Assembly: GCA_030063045.1 (NCBI GenBank)
Contig: JAQSEB010000021.1
Location: 2,418,001-2,482,000 of the forward strand
Reading direction: 5' to 3'
DNA: 64,000 nt
DNA from: Pratylenchus scribneri
Lineage: Eukaryota > Nematoda > Chromadorea > Rhabditida > Pratylenchidae
In this document: piece after piece, positions 49,401 to 59,301 of the stretch
How positions within the stretch are numbered: position 1 is the first letter of the stretch
Layout: each line of letters begins with the position of its first letter
The notes under the pieces: generated by a model
The model's database searches: none
Told to the model about the DNA's origin: nothing
The model's input: only the letters and a program-made list of their open reading frames with translations
Program-made: the position numbers and the translations under genes

Positions 49401-52400
49401 ATCCAACCTAATTTACACAAAAATCGAAACTAATGTACACAAAAATCCAACCTAATTTACACAAAAATCGAATCTAATGTACACAAAAATCCAACCTAAT
49501 TTACACAAAAATCGAAACTAATTTACACAAAAATCCAACCTAATTTACACAAAAATCGAATCTAATGTACACAAAAATCCAACCTAATTTACACAAAAAT
49601 CGAAACTAATGTACACAAAAATCCAACCTAATTTACACAAAAATCGAATCTAATGTACACAAAAATCCAACCTAATTTACACAAAAATCGAATCTAATTT
49701 ACACAAAAATCGAATCTAATGTACACAAAAATCCAACCTAATTTACACAAAAATCGAATCTAATGTACACAAAAATCCAACCTAATTTACACAAAAATCG
49801 AATCTAATGTACACAAAAATCCAACCTAATTTACACAAAAATCGAATCTAATGTACACAAAAATCCAACCTAATTTACACAAAAATCCAACCTAATTTAC
49901 ACAAAAATCGAATCTAATGTACACAAAAATCCAACCTAATTTACACAAAAATCGAATCTAATGTACACAAAAATCCAACCTAATTTACACAAAAATCGAA
50001 TCTAATGTACACAAAAATCCAACCTAATTTACACAAAAATCGAATCTAATGTACACAAAAATCGAATCTAATGTACACAAAAATCGAATCTAATGTACAC
50101 AAAAATCCAACCTAATTTACACAAAAATCGAAACTAATGTACACAAAAATCCAACCTAATTTACACAAAAATCGAAACTAATGTACACAAAAATCCAACC
50201 TAATTTACACAAAAATCGAAACTAATGTACACAAAAATCCAACCTAATTTACACAAAAATCGAAACTAATGTACACAAAAATCCAACCTAATTTACACAA
50301 AAATCGAAACTAATGTACACAAAAATCCAACCTAATTTACACAAAAATCGAATCTAATGTACACAAAAATCCAACCTAATTTACACAAAAATCGAAACTA
50401 ATGTACACAAAAATCCAACCTAATTTACACAAAAATCGAATCTAATGTACACAAAAATCCAACCTAATTTACACAAAAATCGAATCTAATGTACACAAAA
50501 ATCCAACCTAATTTACACAAAAATCCAACCTAATTTACACAAAAATCGAATCTAATGTACACAAAAATCCAACCTAATTTACACAAAAATCGAATCTAAT
50601 GTACACAAAAATCCAACCTAATTTACACAAAAATCGAATCTAATGTACACAAAAATCCAACCTAATTTACACAAAAATCGAATCTAATGTACACAAAAAT
50701 CCAACCTAATCAAATTAGGTTGGATTTTTGTGTACATTAGGTTGTTACAGTCCGTATACCAACATTTATTACGGTCTCTATACAAACATTTATTATGGTC
50801 AGTATACCAGCATTTTTATGGTCCGTGTACTCTCAAAAGGAAGTCTGCCCCCACAAATTTAGATCCAAAAGGAAGTCTGCCCCCACAAATTTAGATCCAA
50901 AAGGAGGGTCCGCCCCCACAAAATTCATTCCAAAAGGAGGGTCCGCCCCCACAAAATTCATTCCAAAAGGAGGGTCCGCCCCCACAAAATTCATTCCAAA
51001 AGGAGGGTCCGCCCCCACAAAATTCATTCCAAAAGGAGGGTCCGCCCCCACAAAATTCATTCCAAAAGGAGGGTCCGCCCCCACAAAATTCATACCAAAA
51101 GGAGGGTCCGCCCCCACAAAATTCATTCCAAAAGGAGGGTCCGCCCCCACAAAATTCATACCAAAAGGAGGGTCCGCCCCCACAAAATTCATTCCAAAAG
51201 GAGGGTCCGCCTCCACTCCGCCCCCAAAAATTTAGTTCCAAAAGCAATCTTTATCTATAGGTGACCCTCTCCCTTCACACAATAAAAACAATTGAAAAAT
51301 CTAACTAAGACAATTTCCAGTCCGCCATCAATTGCCGTGCATTTTTTGTCAACAAATCACTTTGCGATACGGCCGAAGAGTTGATGACTATGGCCGGCAA
51401 ATGTTTTCGCATTTTGGGCGAAGAGCAAAGGAATGATGGGCATGGACATGCGCAACGAATCATTGTTCGGCTGCCAACAAAACTGTACAATCCGGCACCA
51501 AATCAAATGATGAATGATGGTATTCTTGTGAAATTGGCTGAACGCGGCAAAGGCATCGATCATGACATGTGAGTATGACAGGGTTATTTTTTCAAAAATT
51601 GTAGGGAAAATCGACGTTTGCCCCAATTTGTCTCTGTTTAATATGCATTTTTATCCGTTAACTTTATATATTGAATTTGCATTTTTATCCGTTAACTTTA
51701 TATATTGAATATGCATTTTTATCCGTTAACTTTATATATTGAATATGCATTTTTATCCGTTAACTTTATATCATTTTTATCCGTTAACTTTATATATTGA
51801 ATATGCATTTTTATCCGTTAACTTTATATATTGAATATGCATTTTTATCCGTTAACTTTATATATTGAATATGCATTTTTATCCGTTAACTTTATATATT
51901 GAATTTGCATTTTTATCCGTTAACTTTATATATTGAATTTGCATTTTTATCCGTTAACTTTATATATTGAATATGCATTTTTATCCGTTAACTTTATATA
52001 TTGAATATGCATTTTTATCCGTTAACTTTATATATTGAATATGCATTTTTATCCGTTAACTTTATATATTGAATATGCATTTTTATCCGTTAACTTTATA
52101 TATTGAATATGCATTTTTATCCGTTAACTTTATATATTGAATTTGCATTTTTATCCGTTAACTTTATATATTGAATATGCATTTTTATCCGTTAACTTTA
52201 TATCATTTTTATCCGTTAACTTTATATATTGAATATGCATTTTTATCCGTTAACTTTATATATTGAATATGCATTTTTATCCGTTAACTTTATATATTGA
52301 ATATGCATTTTTATCCGTTAACTTTATATATTGAATTTGCATTTTTATCCGTTAACTTTATATATTGAATTTGCATTTTTATCCGTTAACTTTATATATT

Positions 52401-55400
52401 GAATATGCATTTTTATCCGTTAACTTTATATATTGAATATGCATTTTTATCCGTTAACTTTATATATTGAATTTGCATTTTTATCCGTTAACTTTATATA
52501 TTGAATTTGCATTTTTATCCGTTAACTTTATATATTGAATATGCATTTTTATCCGTTAACTTTATATATTGAATATGCATTTTTATCCGTTAACTTTATA
52601 TATTGAATATGCATTTTTATCCGTTAACTTTATATATTGAATATGCATTTTTATCCGTTAACTTTATATATTGAATATGCATTTTTATCCGTTAACTTTA
52701 TATATTGAATTTGCATTTTTATCCGTTAACTTTATATATTGAATATGCATTTTTATCCGTTAACTTTATATATTGAATATGCATTTTTATCCGTTAACTT
52801 TATATCATTTTTATCCGTTAACTTTATATATTGAATATGCATTTTTATCCGTTAACTTTATATATTGAATATGCATTTTTATCCGTTAACTTTGTATATT
52901 GAATTTGCATTTTTATCCGTTAACTTTGTATATTGAATTTGCATTTTTATCCGTTAACTTTATATATTGAATATGCATTTTTATCCGTTAACTTTATATA
53001 TTGAATATGCATTTTTATCCGTTAACTTTATATATTGAATATTCTTTTTATACATTAACTATGATGAAAAATTCATGACTTTCTAAAAATGGCTACTTTT
53101 CTGTTAAAAAGAAGTTCATACATTGAATTTGAACTTAAAATTCTCCAAACTATTTACTAATATTTTCATATCATTCCAGGTCTTTTGTACCTGCCGGAGT
53201 GCATGCCATTTTCCCATTAACAGCCACCCGCTTCGAGTTCAAACATTATCCGCCACATTTCTTGTGCCGAGAGGAAGAGGACCCAACCTATTCTAGGGTT
53301 TGGTGCTTTGAGGTAAAATTTGAAATGAGAATGGATAATATTTAATTATAAAGATAAAAATAGTCTTTTTTCGACTAATAATTTGATTTTGTTTCGTCAG
53401 AGGTTAAATAAATGGTTTAATAAATATTAAATTAGAATTGAACAATACATTATATGTTTAGTTTAGGTTTAGCCATTACGTGCTTAGTTTTGAAACAAAA
53501 ACCATAATCGTTTTAAACTACATTTTAATTTTGACCAAATCATAACAAAATTATATACCATTCGATATGTTTCTACAAGCAACAAATTATATACCATTCG
53601 ATATGTTTCTACAAGCAACAAATTATATACCATCCGATGCGTTTCGACAAACTCTATCAAATAGTTTATATATTTATATGGTTTGTGAATATATTATAAA
53701 CATCTTAAATCAGTATACAGTAATTTATTTGGTACTTATTATTGTCTGTGCCCAGATTTGGAAAAAAAATTTTAGATTCTTATTTTATTAATCATATTTG
53801 ATTGCAAAACAAGTAAAAATACATGATTTTAGGTGATATTTGGGTTGACAAATTTTGGGGGGTAATATAGAGTAATTTTTGGGAAGAAAAATCTATACAA
53901 GATAAAATACTTAAGTACCATTAATTTGACATTGTATAATCAGTTTCGATAAATTTCATGATCTTAAAATAAATACAATTTAATAAATTCCACAAAAATT
54001 GTAGAAATGCTTTTTGGATAAAGCCGAAAAAACATGCAATTGTTCGTTGGCAGCTGCCGCCCAACCCAGCACACCAAACATTTGCACTCCACGGCAATTT
54101 TTCAACTGCGTTTATGGCCAACTCCAATTCGACAATGCCACCGTTGTGGATGAGCAAGTGGCGGTAAAATTAGAATTTATTAAATTTTATGTCCGATTAA
54201 TATGATTTTGTAGGAATGCAAAGCACGTTGCCTTCCTCCATGCAAGAATTGGCGATTCGACAAAACAGTGACTTATGGTGAGAATATTTTTTTAGCATCC
54301 TGAATTCATTTTGCTATCAAATCAATTTTTTAGCTATTTTTAGCATTTTATACTAGCCATGATTAAGTTAATTAAAGAATTATTTGATTTGATTGAAATT
54401 ATAAACATTTACAACCAAAAAAGCAGCAATAGATCAAGAAAGTTTTTTGACATAATTTTTTGACCAATTAAATTTTTTGATTGATTTTGATATCAAATGT
54501 TAGGTAGTAGTTGGGTCCTCTTTTTTTGAGAAGTGAAAGTGAGGCACTCATCATGGATAGGGAAATGGATTGGACAAAATTACCTACTATTACTATACCA
54601 AAACACACACCCATAGGGGCTACCCTTCACTTTTTCCTTTTGGCCAAAAAAGAGGACCCTACTGTACCAAATGTTCTATAGAAAAAATAAAATGGTTTAA
54701 ACTTTATCTTAACAAATTTATGAGATTTATTAGACAGTGGGCATAATCTTATTTTTAAATAAATTCCAGCCAATTTTCCGTCCGAAGTGGCACGGCATTT
54801 TGTCAAGGATGAAGCCAAATGGGATGAACTGCGAAATACAATCATGTCAGTGCGCTAATAATTTAATTTTCCATAAATTAAATGAATTTATCCAAATGAA
54901 AAATTGAAATTTTTAAAATCTAACTTAATTAATGTCCTAAGCAAAATCAAAGCCAATGCTTATAAGCCAAGCCATATTTTTTTTTATTAATAAATTATAT
55001 TAGCTTAAAAATGTCAATTACCGTATTTCTTCTATTAGAAGCACCCACTCTATTAGAAGCCCCTCTAATAAATGAAATTTTTTCACAAATAACCAATTTT
55101 TAGGTGAAATTAAGCCAAAAAAGTCGAATTTAAGCCGAATAAGCATTTATTGTTTTCTAAAAAATTCCGAAAATTTCCCACCGCGGAGGGTCTCTGAAAT
55201 TTATAAGCCCCGGGGCTTCTAATAGAAGAAATACGGTATATATAAATACAAAAAAAAATTGGATAAATTCCATGATTTTATAGGTAAAATAAATTAATCA
55301 GATTTTTTAAATATTAAATTTTATTATTTATTTACAGTTTGGAAGTATTCTACACCACATTGGACTACACAATTATTGAGCAAATTTTAACAATCACCCC

Positions 55401-56263
55401 AGTCTCATTTCTGGCACAACTTGGAGGTAACCCACAAAACACGAAGGGTATCTCCCATCTGATTTCACAGTTGGGAGGTCGGCTTCATAAAAAATGACAG
55501 GGAGAGTAAAAAATTCACATTTTTACGCAGGTCAAATTTCACTCTGGATTGGGGGCTCCATAATTTCTGTGATGCAATTGGTCATCTATTTGTTCAGCTA
55601 TTTTTGTGTATATTTTCGGAGGAAAAGAAGAATGGCAGTGGCTGCAGAAAATCATCATTTGGATGTGAGAAAATTATTAATTTAGTCACAAATTCTCTTT
55701 CGAAAAATCGATAAGGCTATAAAATTTAGCCATTATAAAAATGCTAGGGATAGAATTATATATTAAATATTAGCTTTAAGTTAGAATTAGGATAGGACAG
55801 AGTCGGCCAACGGAACTGAAATCTAACAAGATTTTTGACAAAATATGAACCGAAAATCGAGTTTCGAAAACCGTGAAAAACATTTATTTAAGCCACCGGT
55901 TTTGGTTTTTTCCCTTTAGGGGAAATTTTGGTTCAATTTTTCTTTGCGAGGCCATTTTCTGAGTCAATTTTGGCTAGAATTTTCCCTAATGGAACCAATT
56001 TTAGATTGATTTTACCTCTTTAAGGGCCATTTTTAGTTTAAATTTAATTAACAGACATCTTTTTGCAGGTGAACAATCCGACACTAACCAATGAAGAAAA
56101 CACACAAAAAAGAATGAGGAGAATTAAAAGAAGAAGGCAAAAACGAACACAGGAAACGATGATCAACGGCAGCAAACGGCCAAGTAACAGTACAATCGAA
56201 TTTCATCAAAATAATGAACAGCAGATGATTAGCGAAGTGGAATGTGTTACTGCTAATGTCTAG
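22465..56263 (+). CDS. DEG/ENaC-family sodium channel subunit, 692 aa, fifteen exons
   Basis: Exons: 22465-22594, 24192-24267, 25669-26023, 26442-26562, 26613-26666, 27130-27233, 27282-27422, 51321-51568, 53180-53312, 54005-54163, 54214-54277, 54770-54845, 55338-55426, 55531-55664, 56069-56263. All introns are GT-AG with consistent phase; the sum is 2,079 nt. The cytoplasmic N-terminus is Ser-rich and basic (about 70-187). It leads to the family His-Gly gate motif (TTFHGIRDS, H193-G194) and TM1 (about 205-228). Next comes LPDIVICPFNRFNRT and a cysteine-rich extracellular domain (GKCFRIL, CTPRQFFNC, CKARCLPPCKNW). The pre-TM2 and TM2 run is LGGQISLWIGGSIIS (582-596), with a G-G-S selectivity filter at 591-593. 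The conserved Glu after the filter appears to be Gln599. The product is a trimeric cation channel of the plasma membrane, amiloride-sensitive in known members; ligand or mechanical gating cannot be told. I give no ortholog name. Intron 7 is 23.9 kb of mostly satellite DNA. Confidence 0.9.
23017..23206 (+). repeat. Irregular short tandem repeat in intron 1 of the channel gene
   Basis: Repeats of TTCTGATTTTT separated by TCCCTTG or TCGCGCACTA segments, about 190 bp. The minus-strand open frames here are a by-product of the repeat. Confidence 0.75.
23226..23296 (-). pseudogene. tRNA-like relic
   Basis: Read on the minus strand, the segment has TAGCTCAATGTTA resembling an A box and a perfect B box / T-loop, GGTTCGAATCC. 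The acceptor arms (GCCCTCT and CCGCGGC) and the anticodon stem do not pair well, so it is unlikely to be a working tRNA. It may be a tRNA pseudogene or the head of a tRNA-derived SINE. A loop reading TTTGGCA would give anticodon TGG, but the stem does not support it. Confidence 0.5.
24774..24823 (+). CDS. Possible alternative first exon of the channel gene
   Basis: ATG 24774 opens 16 codons plus two bases (MGQILGGRHMETIKMW...), ending at a good GTAAGT donor. Its phase is the same as that of exon 2, so it would splice correctly into exon 3 at 25669, giving MGQILGGRHMETIKMWK-PSHFKKSK. The predicted isoform would be about 640 residues and lack the first 69 residues. This is supported by phase and donor quality only. 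An upstream region with its own promoter (about 24350-24770) is conceivable. Confidence 0.4.
25187..25640 (+). repeat. 36/37-bp tandem array in intron 2 of the channel gene
   Basis: About 12 copies of a unit with GGCGAACATTTTCCGG followed by AAAGAATAAAAACATAA. Most copies alternate between 36 and 37 bp (TAATTTG versus TAAATTTG), giving a roughly 73-bp dimer. The array stops 30 bp before exon 3. Minus-strand open frames with Met-Phe-Leu-Phe-Phe-Pro repeats come from the array and are not genes. Confidence 0.88.
27629..50744 (+). repeat. 22-bp satellite array, about 1,047 monomers, inside intron 7
   Basis: Every monomer starts with the constant CACAAAAATC. Three classes continue with GAATCTAATGTA, CAACCTAATTTA or GAAACTAATGTA / GAAACTAATTTA. 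The most common arrangement alternates the first two, a 44-bp dimer. Direct monomers run from about 27671 to 50710 with one 7-nt phase slip (near 42055) and rare variants such as CAACATAA at 37979 and 42606. A single inverted monomer caps each end (27629-27651 and 50714-50744). No open reading frame crosses it. It lies wholly between exons 7 and 8 of the channel gene. Confidence 0.97.
50749..50830 (+). repeat. 27-28-bp short tandem repeat next to the satellite
   Basis: About three copies of a unit with GTCCGTATACCAACATTTAT. The same GTCCGTATACCAGCATTT is present once on the left side of the satellite (about 27610-27627), so this motif brackets the array in the same orientation. Confidence 0.75.
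50835..51243 (+). repeat. 33-bp GC-rich tandem array in intron 7
   Basis: Two 32-bp units are followed by nine or more 33-bp units, each with AAAAGGAGGGTCCGCCCCCA then CAAAATTCATTCC. Because 33 is a multiple of three, it stays open in several frames on both strands, with repeats such as KGGSAPTKFIP. It sits 78 bp before exon 8 with no suitable splice site, so I treat it as noncoding. Confidence 0.88.
51641..53042 (+). repeat. 34-bp tandem array in intron 8 of the channel gene
   Basis: About 41 copies of a unit with ATGCATTTTTATCCGTTAAC followed by TTTATATATTGAAT. Copies vary mainly at one position (GAATATGC / GAATTTGC). Three shortened copies, missing TATTGAATATGC, are at about 51766, 52199 and 52802. 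The array covers most of the 1.6-kb intron. Confidence 0.93.
53546..53655 (+). repeat. Short tandem duplication in intron 9
   Basis: Three copies of a unit containing AAATTATATACCATTCGATA and TGTTTCTACAAGCAAC; the third is diverged (CCATCCGATGCGTTTCGAC). The rest of this 692-bp intron is AT-rich with nothing else recognised. Confidence 0.65.
54513..54659. mobile_element. Small MITE in intron 11
   Basis: Terminal inverted repeats GGGTCCTCTTTTTT (54513-54526) and AAAAAAGAGGACCC (54646-54659) enclose a 147-bp noncoding element. The target duplication is not clear. It lies within a 492-bp intron of the channel gene. Confidence 0.65.
55021..55236. mobile_element. mariner-type MITE in intron 12
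   Basis: Perfect inverted termini, CCGTATTTCTTCTATTAGAA at the left and its complement at the right, flanked by TA on each side (55019-55020 and 55237-55238), as for Tc1/mariner insertions. The 216-bp element has internal echoes of TCTATTAGAAGC and no coding capacity. Confidence 0.8.
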
Positions 56264-56268
56264 CAATT

Positions 56269-56274
56269 AATAAA
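56269..56274 (+). terminator. Polyadenylation signal of the channel gene
   Basis: AATAAA begins six bases after the TAG stop (56261-56263), implying a very short 3' untranslated region. Confidence 0.6.
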
Positions 56275-56574
56275 ATGTGATTTCAAATACAAAAATTGTT
56301 ATTTTTCATAAAGAATCTTATTTTTTGATTAAACAAAGCATTATCATTTTATACTCTGATGGATGTGATGAAATTTTTATAAAAAATTATTAAGATTTGT
56401 GAAATATTTAAAATGTAGAAAAAAACATTGAAATTGCCGAAATGGGTACTGAAAAAACCGAAACGCTTTAACGGCTTTTGTGGTTTGTTCAAATTCACTA
56501 ACCAAATACCATAATCGAGCTCGTCATGACGCGTCGATTGGTATATTTTGTAATGGTTTAACTAAATCCAACTT
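56275..56574. other. AT-rich intergenic DNA
   Basis: Between the channel gene and a fold-back element. No exon, RNA gene or tandem repeat is recognised. Confidence 0.6.
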
Positions 56575-57177
56575 GGCAATCCTAAAAAATCCGTATCCAA
56601 AAAAAATTATTTTTAGATTTTTTAAAAATTTGTTTCTAGTGGTTTTTGGGTGCATAGAACACGAATCTGTGAACAATTTTGTCATATCTTATCATCTTGG
56701 GAAGAAAATGCCGACGTTTACCAAGAAAAAGTAAATGGGGGACTAATAAGGGCATTTTTGGTGAAAATTTTTACATAGCCAAATTATAGCTCAGTCAACG
56801 CAGCTCGCCGAGCTGAATCGAATGGTACCATTTTTATAAGATAATATTGCACTTTACACAAGTTAGTAGTTAAGGTATCTTACCAAGACAAATATTTCTT
56901 TTGGCCATAATTTGCCAATAACTGGATATTCCTTATAAAAATGGTACTAGTCGATTCTGTTAGCCGAGCTGCGTTGAATGGGCTAAATAATATTCATCAA
57001 AAAATTTCCGGTCCATCTTTGCTTTTTCTTAGTAAAGGTCGACATTTTCTTACCATGATGATAAGAAATGAAAAAATTGATGACGGAATCTTGTTCTACA
57101 CCCTCGAAAACATCTAGAAACCAATTTTTGAAAAAATCTAAAATAATTTTTTGGGATACGAATTCTTTAGGATTGCC
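56575..57177. mobile_element. Fold-back element with ~250-bp inverted arms
   Basis: The left arm (56575 to about 56842, beginning GGCAATCCTAAA) is matched in inverted orientation by the right arm (about 56930 to 57177, ending TTTAGGATTGCC), with a short spacer centred near 56880. Landmarks matching across the arms include GTATCC / GGATAC, TCTAGTGG / CATCTAGA and CAACGCAGCTCG / CGAGCTGCGTTG. Identity is imperfect, perhaps about three quarters, so the element is old. There is no coding capacity. Confidence 0.75.
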
Positions 57178-57384
57178 TCTAACTTAGTTTTGAACCAAAA
57201 ATTAAAAATGGTTTAAACGGTTTAATATCTTTAATTTTTGGTCAAAACTCGGCCAATTATATATTATTCGATGCGTCTTGACTAGATCTATCGATTGGAA
57301 ATATGGTTGTTTGTGTAGGACAAACCACTAAATATTTATAAATTTTTTCGACATTTTCAATACTCTTTTCGACATTTTCAATAT
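57178..57384. other. AT-rich spacer
   Basis: Between the fold-back element and the 30-bp array. It contains short ATTATTCGATGCGTCTTGAC-like sequence weakly similar to the outer flank of the fold-back element. No gene seen. Confidence 0.5.
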
Positions 57385-57955
57385 TTAATCGATGGAACAC
57401 ACACAATGGAACGCAAACACGAGCATATTTAATCGATGGAATGCACACACGAACATATTTAATCGATGGAACACACACACGAATATATTTAATCGATGGA
57501 ACACACACAATGGAACGCACACACGAGCATATTTAATCGATGGAACGCACACACGAGCATATTTAATCGATGGAACGCACACACGAGCATATTTAATCGA
57601 TGGAACGCACAGACGAGCATATTTAATCGATGGAACGCACACACGAGCATATTTAATCGATGGAACGCACACACGAGCATATTTAATCGATGAACGCACA
57701 CACGAACATATTTAATCGATGGAACGCACACACGAGCATATTTAATCGATGGAACGCACACACGAGCATATTTAATCGATGAACGCACACACGAACATAT
57801 TTAATCGATGGAACACATACAATGGAACGCACACACGAGCATATTTAATCGATGGAACGCACACACGAGCATATTTAATCGATGGAACGCACACACGAAC
57901 ATATTACATCGATGGAATACATACACGAGCATATTTAATCGATGGAACGCATAGC
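57385..57955 (+). repeat. 30-bp tandem array
   Basis: About 19 copies of a unit with ATCGATGGAACGCACACACG then AGCATATTTA. Some copies are shortened or carry an added AATGGAACG. The length of 30 keeps several frames open on both strands (His/Arg- and Cys/Phe-rich repeats); these are by-products. Confidence 0.9.
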
Positions 57956-58447
57956 TTTCTAATTTGTTTTTGTACAGAATGGACGACAACGAATGAATAT
58001 AATCTCATTCAACAAAAATTCCACCTCCAGATATTTATTCGATATTATATTTCCAAACAAAGATTTTATAAATTCCTGCATTTGATTGTTTTGCTCCTAA
58101 TCTTTTCTACCAAGGGCATATATGCCACTTATTTGATAAAGTAGCTGAAATTTTAAATGTCAATGCAACATTGATCAACCAAAACATACATTGTTAACAA
58201 TGCTGGAGACAGAGATGGACGATAATAAATTTCTTCGAGAGCATCTTGAACAGGTAAAAAGGGTTCAAGCATGAATTTGTTAAACATTTAAAACAGGTGG
58301 ACAACATGACTCAAATTCTCCTCGACCGAGTCTGAGCCCTCGAAATTTCCCAAGAACAAGACTACAGTTCAATTCAAAGAACTGAATTCTTCAATCAACA
58401 CAATGACGCACGAACTTCAAAATGACTTCGAATCCATTGCGGAATTA
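57956..58447. other. Unassigned DNA, possible gene remnant
   Basis: A short segment at 58201-58253 reads MLETEMDDNKFLREHLEQ before a GT. After an AG near 58299 the frame continues VDNMTQILLDRV, then meets TGA, and further on ALEISQEQDYSSIQRTEF before another TGA. This looks like a decayed coding sequence with helical character, but I cannot name it and no complete gene is present. Confidence 0.3.
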
Positions 58448-59046
58448 TGTCGGTACTGCCGACAACCTTCAATTCGCCAATTCGCCTAAAATTATTTTTC
58501 TTGTCGGTACTGCCGACAACCTTCAATTCGCCAATTCGCCTAAAATTATTTTTCTTCAACAACATTAATCATCACCACCTTTGCTGCCTGCTTTTGGACG
58601 AAAGAAGAATTCATTCCGACAAATTTTAACCAAAAAGACACATCCTAAAAAATATTCTTCTGCTTGCTTTTATTCCTTTTGCGATTGGCGAATAATACTT
58701 TTTTTCTCGAATTCAAATTAATTAATTTTGGGGATTTTTTGAGCTTATTCCCTTAGGTTTTTAATCCCATTTATTCACTTATTTTCCGTTCCCACCCATC
58801 CCAATTTCCCTCGTCAAATTCCCAAGTCCTCCGTTTGTTGATTTCATCATCGGTTCAAGCGCTTGGCCGTCATATCTTCAAGGAGTTGAACGTGGACAAA
58901 ACGTGGATATACTTCAGAAAACGTGGATATAAAATAAACGTGGATTTTCCCCTAACTTGAATTGGAAATAATTAATAAAGGGGAAAATTCAAATATAATT
59001 TATCCATATAAATTCGATTAATTTGGTCCATATTCAATATCCAACA
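58448..59046 (+). repeat. Probable 5' LTR of the second element
   Basis: The candidate starts with the perfect hairpin TGTCGGTACTGCCGACA, comparable to the hairpin opening the first element's LTR, and ends with CA two bases before TGGTGCCGC. The first 54 bp are tandemly duplicated (58448-58501 and 58502-58555), so the true start could be 58502. Without the 3' LTR the limits are inferred. Confidence 0.55.
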
Positions 59047-59048
59047 AG

Positions 59049-59064
59049 TGGTGCCGCTACAACC
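59049..59064 (+). promoter_or_regulatory. Putative primer-binding site of the second element
   Basis: TGGTGCCGCTACAACC starts two bases after the inferred LTR end and begins with TGG. It differs from the first element's site, so a different tRNA primer would be used. Confidence 0.55.
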
Positions 59065-59301
59065 TAATTCCGAACTTGCTATAGTTTTGGATTGTGAAAT
59101 AAATTTTGTTGAAAGATTTTTTCTTCAATCCATTCCATTTTTGGCCAAGGAAATATATTTCGTTGGTGAATCAACTTTTTGTCTTGAGAAAATTTTTGTT
59201 CGGCGGACGGACAAAAATAAATCGTACTTTTGGACTTGGATTATTTTGGAATTTTTATTTGGAATAAACAAAACATATTCGAGGGATAAATTGATTTCAA
59301 T

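Noticed and set aside
27671..50710. CRISPR-like regular repeats
   Set aside because: There are no unique spacers: adjacent 22-bp monomers abut directly, and the setting is a eukaryotic intron.
50795..51235. Repeat-containing protein KGGSAPTKFIP on the plus strand and its minus-strand partners
   Set aside because: The frames stay open only because the period is 33 bp. No splice sites, start context or unrelated coding flank supports a gene.
57257..57989. Several open frames on both strands with ten-residue repeats
   Set aside because: By-products of the 30-bp array; overlapping frames on both strands cannot all be coding.
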